Positions 17,755 to 26,290 of a stretch of DNA of 64,000 nt are shown in pieces. How positions within the stretch are numbered: position 1 is the first letter of the stretch; every line of letters starts with the position of its first letter. The stretch lies in the NCBI RefSeq assembly GCF_030813005.1, contig NZ_JAUSTU010000013.1, forward strand, positions 62,001 to 126,000. Direction: 5' to 3'. Below the pieces are notes generated by a model, which worked only from the letters and a program-made list of their open reading frames with translations, did not search any database and was not told the origin of the DNA. The translations under genes were made by a program, and so were the position numbers. Source of the stretch: Robertmurraya andreesenii (lineage in GTDB: Bacteria; Bacillota; Bacilli; Bacillales; Cytobacillaceae).

Positions 17755-18516
17755 TTAAAGCGCGACAATCGACTTTCTTTCAATTTTTTTGCTGTTTGTG
17801 TTCACATAGCCCTCGAAAATCACCCTATCTATGTATCCTGCAACACGACTCTTTGAAGTTCTCATATGCAGCTCACTATCATATTTTTCATTCTCGGAAA
17901 CCGTTTGAAGCTCATACAACGGTCGGTCGAAGGTTGAATTATAGGCGTGGAAGAAATATAAGAAAATGGCTCGCAGCTCTTCAAGCTCGTCATCATTTCC
18001 TTCGACAACTCTTATTTTAATCGCATCCCACAGCAGCTCTATATTCTGCTTTTGGACCCCACAAACTAGGAATTGTTCAATCGTTTGACCACGAAAAATG
18101 CCACTTAACGAGGATTTCAAAGCAGGTGACAACTGTTGATAGAGTTTATAGATTTTAAGTTGTTCACCAAAGAGAGCTTTAATCCCCGTGTATTTTTCCT
18201 GCCAATGATCAACCTGCCCCTTCAAGATTAAATATTGACTGCTAATTTCATTTAATTTCGTCTGAATTTGTAGGCAATTCTCCTGTTCCTGCTTTGTTTT
18301 GCTTCGCTCTAAAATGATTTGATTCTGTAAAGCTTTATTTTGAGCTTCGAGTTCTTGAATTCTTTGCTTCCACTCTTTTTCTACAAAACTATTCTTCTCT
18401 TCTGATTCAGCATAAATGCTGCGAATTTGCCCGATAATTTCATCTTCTTTTAATGCTCTTTTTAGAGACTGAAGAAAAGCTTCAAATTCATTTTCGTTCT
18501 GTTCTAAATCCATCAT
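17755..18516 (-). CDS. Coiled-coil protein, first gene of the cassette
   Basis: About 254 residues. A heptad-rich coiled coil occupies roughly residues 35-105 (KEWKQRIQELEAQNKALQNQ); the C-terminal half is globular, ending in a basic tail. No family recognised. The ATG at 18516 (or 18513) is chosen because AAGGAAGGAC precedes it; an in-frame ATG at 18552 has no ribosome site. As first gene beside an Hsp70-like ATPase, a nucleotide-exchange or adaptor role akin to GrpE can be imagined from the coiled coil, but the sequence does not match GrpE and this is speculation. Confidence 0.62.
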   Translation of the reverse strand: MMDLEQNENEFEAFLQSLKRALKEDEIIGQIRSIYAESEEKNSFVEKEWKQRIQELEAQNKALQNQIILERSKTKQEQENCLQIQTKLNEISSQYLILKGQVDHWQEKYTGIKALFGEQLKIYKLYQQLSPALKSSLSGIFRGQTIEQFLVCGVQKQNIELLWDAIKIRVVEGNDDELEELRAIFLYFFHAYNSTFDRPLYELQTVSENEKYDSELHMRTSKSRVAGYIDRVIFEGYVNTNSKKIERKSIVAL

Positions 18517-18568
18517 CTTTGTCCTTCCTTGCAATCTTAAGTTTCTTCTCATATAGGAACATAGATCT

Positions 18569-18574
18569 ATTATA
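18569..18574 (-). promoter_or_regulatory. Candidate -10 element of the five-gene cassette
   Basis: Perfect TATAAT on the minus strand about 55 bp before the first start codon. No convincing -35 hexamer at 16-18 bp, so an activator or a non-standard promoter may be involved. Weak evidence. Confidence 0.35.
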
Positions 18575-18726
18575 ATGGATTCAACTAATATTTAGGGTCC
18601 CGTAATGAATAATTTCTCAAAATAATTTTGATTCAGACTGCCAACTTCCAGCACACATTTACCTATGGAAAGTATTGAGAAATGTTAGAAAAATATAAGG
18701 TTCTATCCTACTTGTTTCTTTCTTTA

Positions 18727-18735
18727 TGCTATAAT
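18727..18735 (+). promoter_or_regulatory. Extended -10 promoter of the penicillin-binding protein gene
   Basis: TGCTATAAT, a perfect extended -10 (TG-N-TATAAT), 25 bp before the chosen ATG. There is no well-spaced -35 hexamer, which extended -10 promoters do not need. The leader would be about 18 bases with AGGAGG. Confidence 0.55.
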
Positions 18736-18759
18736 GTATGTGATTTTAGGAGGAATGCT

Positions 18760-21603
18760 ATGAATAATGAAAAGATGAGCTTGAAGAAGGTATTAAAGTC
18801 TTGCCAAGATTTTTTGACCAATAGAAGAACGATAAGAGGAGCTAGTATTACCTATCAGGTATTCTGGAATTTAACCCTTATATTTCTTATCCTTCTCATC
18901 CTCGGTGGTGCCTTTGCTGGAGGTGTTGGAGCTGGCTACTTCGCATCCCTGGTCAAGGATGAGCCAATTCGTTCCTATGAAAGTATGAAAAAGGATATAT
19001 ACAATTATGAGGAAACTTCCAATCTATACTTTGCCAATGATGTCTATTTAGGCAAGCTTCGTACAGATTTGGAAAGAGAAGAAGTAAAGCTTGATGAAGT
19101 ATCAGATTATCTGTTAAAGGCTGTCGTGGCAACAGAGGATGAATACTTCTACGAACATGACGGAGTTGTTCCTAAGGCCATTTTGCGTGCCATCTTTCAG
19201 GAGGTTACTAATTCCTCTGTGCAATCAGGGGGAAGTACCCTAACCCAACAATTAATCAAAAACCAAATTCTCACTAATGAAGTTTCCTTTGAACGTAAAG
19301 CAAAGGAAATCCTATTAGCACTCCGGTTAGAGCGCTTCTTTGACAAAAAGGAAATCTTAGAAGCTTATCTCAATGTATCAACCTTTGGAAGAAACTCTTC
19401 CGGACGCAATATCGCTGGGGTGCAAGCTGCCGCTAAGGGCATATTTGGAGTACCTGCAAAGGAATTATCGCTGCCACAGGCCGCTTTTATTGCTGGTCTG
19501 CCACAAAGTCCTTTTGGCTATACACCTTTTACGAACAGAGGGGAAATCAAGAATAATCTAGAGCCCGGCATGATAAGAATGAAAACCGTATTGAAAAGGA
19601 TGTATGACAACGGCTCTATTAACGAACAACAATATAATGATGCAGTTCGTTATGATATTACAAAGGATTTCATTCCACCAAGCACAAGTCCTCAGGAAAA
19701 ATATCCATGGCTTACCTTTGAAATTGAAAAAAGGGCAGTCGATATTTTATCCAAGATATTGGCTGAAAAAGATGGATATACCGAAGATGATTTGAAAAAT
19801 GATGAGGATTTGAAGAATGAATACTTGGCATTGGCAGATCGAGATTTGCGCCAAAACGGATATGAAATCCACTCAACAATTCATAAAGATATCTATGATG
19901 CCATGCAAAAAGCAAAGGATGAATTCCAGTATTACGGAAGTGATATTCAAGTAACAGAAAAGGATCCAGAAACAGGTGAGCAAGTAAAAGTTAATAAGCC
20001 TGTTGAGGTAGGAGCTATATTAATTGAAAACAAGACTGGGAAAATTCTTAGTTTCGTTGGAGGAAGAGATTTCAGCCAGCAACAGCTGAACCATGCGACA
20101 AGTGCCAAACGATCAAATGGTTCCACGATGAAGCCGCTCTTAGTGTATGCACCAGCCATTGAGCTCGGCAGCTTGGCTCCTGGTACGATCTTGCCTGACT
20201 TACCCCTTACCTTGAAACCAGGTTCGAGCAAGCCATGGCCAAGTAACTATGGAGGCGGTTATAGTGGATTAGTATCAGCTCGCTATGCATTAGCAAAATC
20301 CTATAATGTGCCGGCGGTTAAAGCATATGTCGATATACTAGACAAACGACCCGCAGATTATTTAGTCAAAATGGGTTTCACATCTTTAGTACCTGATGAT
20401 TTCACAAACCGCTCTACAGTACTGGGTGGTCTTACAAATGGAGTGACCGTTGAAGAAAATGTCAATGCTTTCGGAACATTTGCCAATGGCGGTCAATTCA
20501 TTGATGCTTATATGATTGAAAAAATCGTCGACAAGGAAGGCAATGTGATCTATCAGCATGAGGTTCAGCCAGTTGACGTATTCAGCCCACAAACAGCTTA
20601 TTTAACCTATGACATGCTAAGAGATGTCATTCGGTCGGGTACGGCTGCTTCATTGAACAGCAGACTGAAGTTCAGCTCAGACTGGGCTGGAAAAACTGGA
20701 ACGGGACAGGAGTATAAAGATGCCTGGTTTGTCGGAATTAATCCAAATGTCTCCTTTGGAACTTGGATTGGTTATGACACTCCTAAACCATTGCAGGTGA
20801 CTTACAAAGGGCTTTCCTATTCAAATCGGAATATCTATTTATGGGCCCAGCTCATGAACGCAGCCTACGACGTCGCACCGGATGTAGTAAAATCAACCGA
20901 AACCATAAAAATGCCAGGTGGAATCGTGAGACGATCCTTCTGTGCCATTTCAGGATTATTGCCATCTGACGCTTGTTCCCAGGCTGGACTTGTTGAAACC
21001 GACCTTTTTAATGCTAAATTTGTTCCAACGAAGGTGGATGACAGCCTCGTACTTGGCAGATATGTCCAGATTGGAGACAAGAAATATTTAGCGCTGGATT
21101 CCACACCAGCGGAGTTCTCAGAGGCGGGCTTAATTCTAAACCCTGATTATATTGAACAAATATTTGGGATTAAGATTAACCCACAGCATCTCATCCCAGC
21201 AAAGGATCGGTGGGCAAAAATTTTATTGCCTGATGATAAAATGCAGGATAATGGAAAGGTTCCTGCCCCAGTTTCCGCTCATGTCTCGGGTTCCACCATT
21301 ACCTGGGCCAAACACCCTGAAGGAGACATCATCGGTTACAGAGTCTATAAAAACGGCAGCAAGGTTGCCTCTATTAAGGTTGGGTCTGCACTATCCTTTA
21401 CAGGAGGAAATGGAAGCTATTATGTGACTGCGGTCGATATCGCCGGAAATGAGTCAGCACCTTCTGGAGAGGTAAGAATCGGACAGGTAGACAATCCTGG
21501 AGTTGAAAATCCAGGTGAGGAAAAACCAGAACTACCGCCAACCAATCCACCAGACGATGGAATTGATGAGCCAGGGGATGGATCAGGCGACAACAATGGA
21601 TAA
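18760..21603 (+). CDS. Class A penicillin-binding protein (PBP1A-type) with FN3-like domain
   Basis: Bifunctional peptidoglycan glycosyltransferase and transpeptidase, about 947 residues. A short cytoplasmic N-terminus, one transmembrane segment (about 32-64), a GT51 domain with catalytic Glu126 (ATEDEYF) and SGGSTLTQQL, a transpeptidase domain with S455-T-M-K, an SYN motif (AKSYNVPAVK) and K645-T-G, then a fibronectin-III-like module (about 835-905) and a Pro/Gly/Glu/Asp-rich tail. AGGAGG and an extended -10 promoter support the ATG at 18760. It is transcribed away from the cassette and converges with acuC. The FN3 module and acidic tail probably sit in the cell wall. Distinct from PonA by its tail, but the exact paralogue class is not certain. 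Confidence 0.92.
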   Translation: MNNEKMSLKKVLKSCQDFLTNRRTIRGASITYQVFWNLTLIFLILLILGGAFAGGVGAGYFASLVKDEPIRSYESMKKDIYNYEETSNLYFANDVYLGKLRTDLEREEVKLDEVSDYLLKAVVATEDEYFYEHDGVVPKAILRAIFQEVTNSSVQSGGSTLTQQLIKNQILTNEVSFERKAKEILLALRLERFFDKKEILEAYLNVSTFGRNSSGRNIAGVQAAAKGIFGVPAKELSLPQAAFIAGLPQSPFGYTPFTNRGEIKNNLEPGMIRMKTVLKRMYDNGSINEQQYNDAVRYDITKDFIPPSTSPQEKYPWLTFEIEKRAVDILSKILAEKDGYTEDDLKNDEDLKNEYLALADRDLRQNGYEIHSTIHKDIYDAMQKAKDEFQYYGSDIQVTEKDPETGEQVKVNKPVEVGAILIENKTGKILSFVGGRDFSQQQLNHATSAKRSNGSTMKPLLVYAPAIELGSLAPGTILPDLPLTLKPGSSKPWPSNYGGGYSGLVSARYALAKSYNVPAVKAYVDILDKRPADYLVKMGFTSLVPDDFTNRSTVLGGLTNGVTVEENVNAFGTFANGGQFIDAYMIEKIVDKEGNVIYQHEVQPVDVFSPQTAYLTYDMLRDVIRSGTAASLNSRLKFSSDWAGKTGTGQEYKDAWFVGINPNVSFGTWIGYDTPKPLQVTYKGLSYSNRNIYLWAQLMNAAYDVAPDVVKSTETIKMPGGIVRRSFCAISGLLPSDACSQAGLVETDLFNAKFVPTKVDDSLVLGRYVQIGDKKYLALDSTPAEFSEAGLILNPDYIEQIFGIKINPQHLIPAKDRWAKILLPDDKMQDNGKVPAPVSAHVSGSTITWAKHPEGDIIGYRVYKNGSKVASIKVGSALSFTGGNGSYYVTAVDIAGNESAPSGEVRIGQVDNPGVENPGEEKPELPPTNPPDDGIDEPGDGSGDNNG

Positions 21604-21616
21604 GATGAGAAAGAGA

Positions 21617-21653
21617 AGAGGACTAGAGTAAAATCTAGTCCTCTCATTTTTTT
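21617..21653 (+). terminator. Terminator of the penicillin-binding protein gene
   Basis: AGAGGACTAGA (21617-21627) and TCTAGTCCTCT (21634-21644) form 11 perfect pairs with a 6-base loop, followed by CATTTTTTT. The hairpin also lies just past acuC on the other strand. Confidence 0.9.
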
Positions 21654-22798
21654 CTGATTGGATAAAGAGCATTGAGTACAGTTTGTGCATTTTTTTCAGT
21701 AATCTCTGCCTTTCTAGGAATCGGTTTATATAAGTTGTCGGGATCGTCCCATTGTGCAGGCAAGGTGACAGGAGCTTCCTTTTGCCAAAAGTCAATCCAT
21801 TCCTTTGGCAAATCACCAGCCACATTTCTATTTTCGGTCATTTCCAGCCAAATCAAGCTCCAAGCTCTGGGCACCACTCTCCATATGTCATACCCTCCTC
21901 CACCGACTGCAATCCATCTTCCATCACAATATTGATGGGCGATTTCATGAGCAAGCTTGGGGATTTCTCGATAAATTCTCATCGTCGCCGATAGGTGGGT
22001 AAGGGGATCCAAATAGTGAGCATCTGCCCCATTTTGAGTCAATATCACATCTGGTTTGAAAAATTCTGCAACTTCCTTAACTGACGTTGTGTATGCATCA
22101 AGCCAGGAGTCATCCTCGGTAAAGGCATCAACAGGAATATTGAAGGAATAGCCATATCCTTTTCCTTGACCCCTTTCATTCACATTCCCGGTACCAGGAA
22201 AAAGATATCTTCCTGTCTCATGAATGGAGAAGGTACATACGGTAGGATCATCATAAAAGGCCCATTGTACTCCGTCACCATGATGGGCGTCCGTATCTAT
22301 GTATAGAACCCGTGCCTGGTATTTCTCCTGCATATACTTGATTGCAACTGAACTATCGTTGTAGATACAAAACCCTGAAGCCTTCCCTTTAAAGCCATGG
22401 TGAAGGCCACCGCCCAAATTCAATGCATGCTTAACCTTGCCTTCCATCACGTAATCAACGGCTGTTAGGGTGCCACCCACTAAAAGGGCGCTTGCCTCAT
22501 GCATTCCTGGAAAAATCGGTGTATCTTCTGTACCAAGCCCATAGCTTTCCGCTGTATCAGCCGAAAGTTCTCCATTCCCAGCTTTTCTTACAGCAGCTAC
22601 ATATTTGGGATCATGAATCAGCTCCAACTCTTCATCACTTGCCATTCTTGGTAGAATCATATCCTCATCGGATATCGCATTTATCTTTTGCAACAAATCT
22701 AGCGTAAGCTTTAAACGTAACTGATTAAAAGGATGATCTTTATTAAACTTGTATTTTAGTTGTTCCTCAGAAAAAATAAATATTGAATCCCGCATCAT
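21644..22798 (-). CDS. acuC: AcuC, protein deacetylase of acetyl-CoA synthetase
   Basis: Zn-dependent histone-deacetylase-family enzyme that removes the acetyl group from AcsA and reactivates it. HDAC motifs are visible: GGGLHHGFKGKASGFCIYND, YIDTDAHHGDGVQWAF with the catalytic His pair and metal-binding Asp/His, and a C-terminal VGGGGYD. About 384 residues, like B. subtilis AcuC. Its ATG at 22798 overlaps the acuB stop as ATGA, so translation is coupled; a second ATG follows at 22795. A longer in-frame start inside acuB is unlikely. Third gene of acuABC. Confidence 0.93.
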   Translation of the reverse strand: MMRDSIFIFSEEQLKYKFNKDHPFNQLRLKLTLDLLQKINAISDEDMILPRMASDEELELIHDPKYVAAVRKAGNGELSADTAESYGLGTEDTPIFPGMHEASALLVGGTLTAVDYVMEGKVKHALNLGGGLHHGFKGKASGFCIYNDSSVAIKYMQEKYQARVLYIDTDAHHGDGVQWAFYDDPTVCTFSIHETGRYLFPGTGNVNERGQGKGYGYSFNIPVDAFTEDDSWLDAYTTSVKEVAEFFKPDVILTQNGADAHYLDPLTHLSATMRIYREIPKLAHEIAHQYCDGRWIAVGGGGYDIWRVVPRAWSLIWLEMTENRNVAGDLPKEWIDFWQKEAPVTLPAQWDDPDNLYKPIPRKAEITEKNAQTVLNALYPIRKK

Positions 22799-23442
22799 GC
22801 GTCCATCCCCGGAAGATGTGGCCAAAGTACCTGATGGCCCGACCTTTCTAGCTCCTCAATCAATCGTAATGGATTCATCGTTTGGATTCTTAAGGCAATA
22901 ATTTTGTAGAACTCATCCTTTTTATCAGGGTATACCAGTACACTTAAAATATTGACCTTGCAGTTTTGAATATCGGAAAAAAGCCGAAATAACGCACCTG
23001 GTTTATTGCGAACTCGAATTTCAATTTGCGATCCAGGCTGATGCGCACCTGTTAATTCAACGAGTGTATGGAGCAAATCTGTTTGTGTGACAATCCCCAC
23101 TAATCTATTTTCCTTAATAATTGGCAAGCAACCAATTTGACTTTCATAGAATATCCCTGCTACATCCTCAACAAAATCAAGAGGATGACCTGTAACGAGA
23201 TTCGTCTTCATAATAGACTCCAAAGGCTGATCGAGAACCTCCTTATGCACATCACATTGGAAAATAGACGGAGTAGCTTCCTTTACATCACGGTCAGTAA
23301 CAATTCCAACTAAATGATTTTCATCATCAACGATCGGAATATGTTTGATTCGCTCTTCCTTCATAAGTTTGATGGCATCTTCAATCGTATTTTCCCTGGC
23401 TAATGTGTGTACATTGGATTTCATTATCTCCTCAATAATCAT
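22795..23442 (-). CDS. acuB: AcuB, CBS-CBS-ACT regulatory protein
   Basis: 215 residues with two CBS domains (about 1-60 and 75-135, with the motifs HIPIVDDENHLVGIVTDRD and CLPIIKENRLVGIVTQTD) and a C-terminal ACT domain (IEIRVRNKPGALFRLFSDI). Such arrays bind adenine nucleotides and small effectors. In B. subtilis AcuB belongs to the acetoin/acetate-use operon, but its molecular job is unclear. Here it overlaps acuC by 4 bp and is separated from acuA by a 209-bp gap that holds a hairpin repeat. Confidence 0.92.
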   Translation of the reverse strand: MIIEEIMKSNVHTLARENTIEDAIKLMKEERIKHIPIVDDENHLVGIVTDRDVKEATPSIFQCDVHKEVLDQPLESIMKTNLVTGHPLDFVEDVAGIFYESQIGCLPIIKENRLVGIVTQTDLLHTLVELTGAHQPGSQIEIRVRNKPGALFRLFSDIQNCKVNILSVLVYPDKKDEFYKIIALRIQTMNPLRLIEELERSGHQVLWPHLPGMDA

Positions 23443-23498
23443 GAGTAATCCTCCTCGGCGTAAGTAAAAAATCTAGACTACCTATTTTTGTTCGGCAC

Positions 23499-23619
23499 TG
23501 TTATATTGGGTTGCTGATTAGTATATCGCCTTATACGTGTACGTTCTCTACGTTATTCGTACCGAATAAAACCCGTTCACGCACACGTATAAGGCTAAAA
23601 TCAACACTGTACATTAACA
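23499..23619 (+). repeat. Hairpin repeat element, copy 2 (C type), inside acuAB
   Basis: Outer stem GCCTTATACGTGT (23528-23540) with ACACGTATAAGGC (23583-23595), 13 perfect pairs; inner stem TTATTCG (23553-23559) with CGAATAA (23563-23569), 7 perfect pairs and a 3-base loop. Between them are the unpaired motifs TTCTCTACG and AAACCCGTTCACG. Flanks TGTTA...TGATT and AAATCAACACTG...ATTAACA are a weaker outermost repeat. Nearly identical to the copy at 61785. Confidence 0.88.
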
Positions 23620-23651
23620 TTGTTTAATATCATCAGGGTTTGGAAAAGAGC

Positions 23652-24284
23652 CTAATACATAAAACGATTCATAAAGCGAAGTCGGTCAAATTTTTGTATT
23701 GATTCATTATCCACTCTTTTTCCAATCCTTGCCATTAAGCAATTGGCAGGATGGGAGCTGATTTCCGGATCGTCTGTTGCATACCATTCCAGCCCACCGG
23801 CATTCATCATTTTTTCCATCACTTTGCGATACTCCCAAACGTTCAAGCCCGTCCCTTTCAAATCCCAGTGCCAATAATATTCAGTCGTGATTGTGATATA
23901 ATCCTCCATCGCATCATCCATCATCGATACGATAAGCAAATGCTTCCCCACTCCGCATCCTCTGAATTTAGGAATCACTTCAATGGCCCCTAATTCTATC
24001 AAATTTTCGATATTGCCCTCTGACCAGCGTTCAAGAGGGTCTGGATATAGATAGGTCGCATACCCAACCACCATATTCTTGTACCTGGCAATAATGATTC
24101 TACCTTCAGGCAATCCAGCAATGCCAATCAATGCTTGATGCTGCTGTGCAGGAGGACGAAATGCTACAAGATCCTCATGAAATTCTAACTTAGCTAGTAT
24201 CTCTTGGGCTACTGGCCCTTCTATGATTAAATCTCCATGCGGTGTCTTTAATTCTTTGGCGTAATACGTTTTCTTGTGTTCCAT
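23652..24284 (-). CDS. acuA: AcuA, protein acetyltransferase of acetyl-CoA synthetase
   Basis: GNAT-family enzyme that acetylates and inactivates AcsA at its conserved C-terminal lysine. 210 residues; the acetyl-CoA binding segment is VIPKFRGCGVGKHLLIVSM (Q/RxxGxG/A type, near residue 100-118). First gene of acuABC, divergent from acsA, in the same arrangement as B. subtilis, where CcpA and CodY repress both units. AGGTGGTGG precedes the ATG. The presence of AcuA, AcuC and the target lysine in AcsA indicates a complete reversible acetylation circuit. Confidence 0.93.
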   Translation of the reverse strand: MEHKKTYYAKELKTPHGDLIIEGPVAQEILAKLEFHEDLVAFRPPAQQHQALIGIAGLPEGRIIIARYKNMVVGYATYLYPDPLERWSEGNIENLIELGAIEVIPKFRGCGVGKHLLIVSMMDDAMEDYITITTEYYWHWDLKGTGLNVWEYRKVMEKMMNAGGLEWYATDDPEISSHPANCLMARIGKRVDNESIQKFDRLRFMNRFMY

Positions 24285-24364
24285 GAATCCACCACCTATT
24301 TTGTTTCTAGCAAATGATCAATATTATTATACATGAAAATAAATATTATAAATCAATTTCACAA

Positions 24365-24379
24365 AATTTTCAGTATTTT
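24365..24379. promoter_or_regulatory. Weak CodY-like motif between acuA and acsA
   Basis: AATTTTCAGTATTTT matches 12 of 15 positions of the CodY consensus AATTTTCWGAAAATT. CodY control of acsA and acuABC is known in B. subtilis, which makes a site here plausible, but the region is AT-rich and a chance match is possible. Confidence 0.35.
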
Positions 24380-24469
24380 AACCAAATAGACAAATAATTA
24401 TTGCAATTTGACTAATCGAAAAAAAATAAAGAGATTGAACATTGATTTTCAGATCTAATATTTATAAAA

Positions 24470-24498
24470 TTGTGAATAGTAATGATTTGTAATATAAT
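24470..24498 (+). promoter_or_regulatory. SigA promoter of acsA
   Basis: TTGTGA (24470-24475), a 17-bp spacer and a perfect TATAAT (24493-24498). Transcription would start near 24505, about 29 bases before the ATG. Confidence 0.7.
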
Positions 24499-24533
24499 AT
24501 AAACAACTTTTTAAGAAGGGGGAATTTTATCAC

Positions 24534-26252
24534 ATGAAATTGGAAACGCTACCAGCCACTCAAGGAAATTATAATTTAGAAAACTATGAGGCTACCTACA
24601 AGAACTTCGATTGGAATGAGGTAGAAAAAGAATTCACATGGTCGGAAACAGGGCTTGTGAACATGGCTTATGAAGCAATTGATAAGCATGCAAATTCCTA
24701 CCGAAAGAATAAAATTGCTCTGTACTATCGGGATGCTAATCGTAATGAAAAGTATACATTTAAAGAGATGAAAGATTTATCTAATAAGGCTGGTAATGTT
24801 CTGAAGGCATACGGAGAAGTCAAAAAGGGAGACCGTGTTTTTATCTTTATGCCTCGTTCTCCTGAGCTTTATTTTTCTGTCTTAGGAGCGATTAAGCTTG
24901 GTGCTATCGTAGGCCCATTATTTGAAGCTTTCATGGAAGGGGCAGTACGGGATCGACTGGAGGATAGCGAAGCCAAGGTTCTTGTTACTACCCCTGAATT
25001 ACTTGAGCGTGTTCCTTATCATGAGCTTCCATCATTGAAGCATATTTTCCTGGTCGGTAATGATGTTGAAGAAAATGATCCATTTATCGATTTCAATCAA
25101 AAGTTCGCTGAAGCAAGTAGTAAGCTTGACATCGAGTGGGTTGATCGAACGGATGGATTAATTCTACACTATACGTCTGGCTCCACTGGTAAGCCTAAAG
25201 GGGTTCTGCATGCCCACAATGCAATGATTCAACATTATCAAACGGCTAAGTGGATATTAGATTTAAAGGAAGAGGATACATATTGGTGTACGGCTGATCC
25301 TGGATGGGTTACCGGCACGTCCTATGGAATTTTTGGTCCTTGGTTAACTGGTACCTCCAATCTAATCGTCGGTGGAAGGTTTGATCCGAACACCTGGTAC
25401 AAAATGTTGGAGGAGTATGGGATAACCGTCTGGTATAGTGCTCCAACCGCCTTCCGTATGTTAATGGGGGCTGGAGACGAAATTATTAAAGAGTACGATT
25501 TAAGCCAACTCCGCCATGTTTTGAGTGTTGGAGAACCGTTAAATCCTGAAGTTGTAAGATGGGGAATGAAGGTCTTTAATCTACGCATTCATGATAACTG
25601 GTGGATGACCGAAACAGGCGCCCAGCTTATTTCAAACTATCCTTGTATGGACATTCGCCCAGGTTCAATGGGGAAACCAATTCCAGGGGTAGAGGCAGCC
25701 ATTGTCGATAACCAAGGAAATGTTCTCCCTCCAAATCGCATGGGAAATCTCGCTATAAAAAAAGGCTGGCCTTCCATGATGAAGATGATTTGGAACAATC
25801 AGGAAAAATATGACTCCTATTTCATGCCTAACGGCTGGTATGTTTCAGGAGATTCTGCCTACATGGATGAGGATGGTTATTTCTGGTTCCAAGGACGGGT
25901 CGACGATGTGATCATGACATCTGGTGAGCGTGTTGGTCCTTTTGAGGTAGAGAGCAAGCTCGTTGAGCACCCAGCAGTGGCAGAGGCCGGTGTTATCGGA
26001 AAGCCTGATCCGGTACGTGGAGAAATAATTAAAGCATTTGTTGCCCTACGTGATGGGTATGAGGTGACCGAGGAGCTTAAAGAGGATATTCGTCAATTTG
26101 TTAAGAAAGGTCTTGCTGCCCATGCAGCACCTCGAGAAATTGAATTCCGTGACAAGCTTCCAAAGACAAGAAGTGGAAAGATCATGCGCCGTGTCTTAAA
26201 AGCATGGGAGCTTGATTTGCCAACAGGTGATCTATCAACCATGGAAGACTAA
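24534..26252 (+). CDS. acsA: Acetyl-CoA synthetase (AMP-forming)
   Basis: Activates acetate to acetyl-CoA with ATP. 572 residues with the AMP-binding motif LHYTSGSTGKPKGV near residue 210, WWMTETGAQ near 358, and the C-terminal motif SGKIMRR in which Lys549 is the residue acetylated by AcuA; the number matches the B. subtilis enzyme. AAGAAGGGGGAAT precedes the ATG. Divergent from acuA with a 249-bp regulatory region between. Ends at a bidirectional terminator shared with motS. Confidence 0.96.
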   Translation: MKLETLPATQGNYNLENYEATYKNFDWNEVEKEFTWSETGLVNMAYEAIDKHANSYRKNKIALYYRDANRNEKYTFKEMKDLSNKAGNVLKAYGEVKKGDRVFIFMPRSPELYFSVLGAIKLGAIVGPLFEAFMEGAVRDRLEDSEAKVLVTTPELLERVPYHELPSLKHIFLVGNDVEENDPFIDFNQKFAEASSKLDIEWVDRTDGLILHYTSGSTGKPKGVLHAHNAMIQHYQTAKWILDLKEEDTYWCTADPGWVTGTSYGIFGPWLTGTSNLIVGGRFDPNTWYKMLEEYGITVWYSAPTAFRMLMGAGDEIIKEYDLSQLRHVLSVGEPLNPEVVRWGMKVFNLRIHDNWWMTETGAQLISNYPCMDIRPGSMGKPIPGVEAAIVDNQGNVLPPNRMGNLAIKKGWPSMMKMIWNNQEKYDSYFMPNGWYVSGDSAYMDEDGYFWFQGRVDDVIMTSGERVGPFEVESKLVEHPAVAEAGVIGKPDPVRGEIIKAFVALRDGYEVTEELKEDIRQFVKKGLAAHAAPREIEFRDKLPKTRSGKIMRRVLKAWELDLPTGDLSTMED

Positions 26253-26254
26253 TT

Positions 26255-26290
26255 AGAAGAACCTCTGTCCTTAGTGACAGAGGTTCTTCT
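26255..26290. terminator. Bidirectional terminator between acsA and motS
   Basis: AGAAGAACCTCTGTC (26255-26269) and GACAGAGGTTCTTCT (26276-26290) form 15 perfect pairs around a 6-base loop. The right arm touches the motS stop codon, so the hairpin serves both converging genes. Confidence 0.88.

Noticed and set aside
10504..18516. Integrated phage or transposon carrying the five-gene cassette
   Set aside because: No integrase, transposase, tRNA attachment site or flanking direct repeats could be seen; only position between conserved genes suggests acquisition.
24365..24379. Strong claim of CodY or cre control between acuA and acsA
   Set aside because: Only a 12-of-15 match in AT-rich DNA, and no good cre site (TGNAANCGNTNNCA) was found; listed as a weak site.
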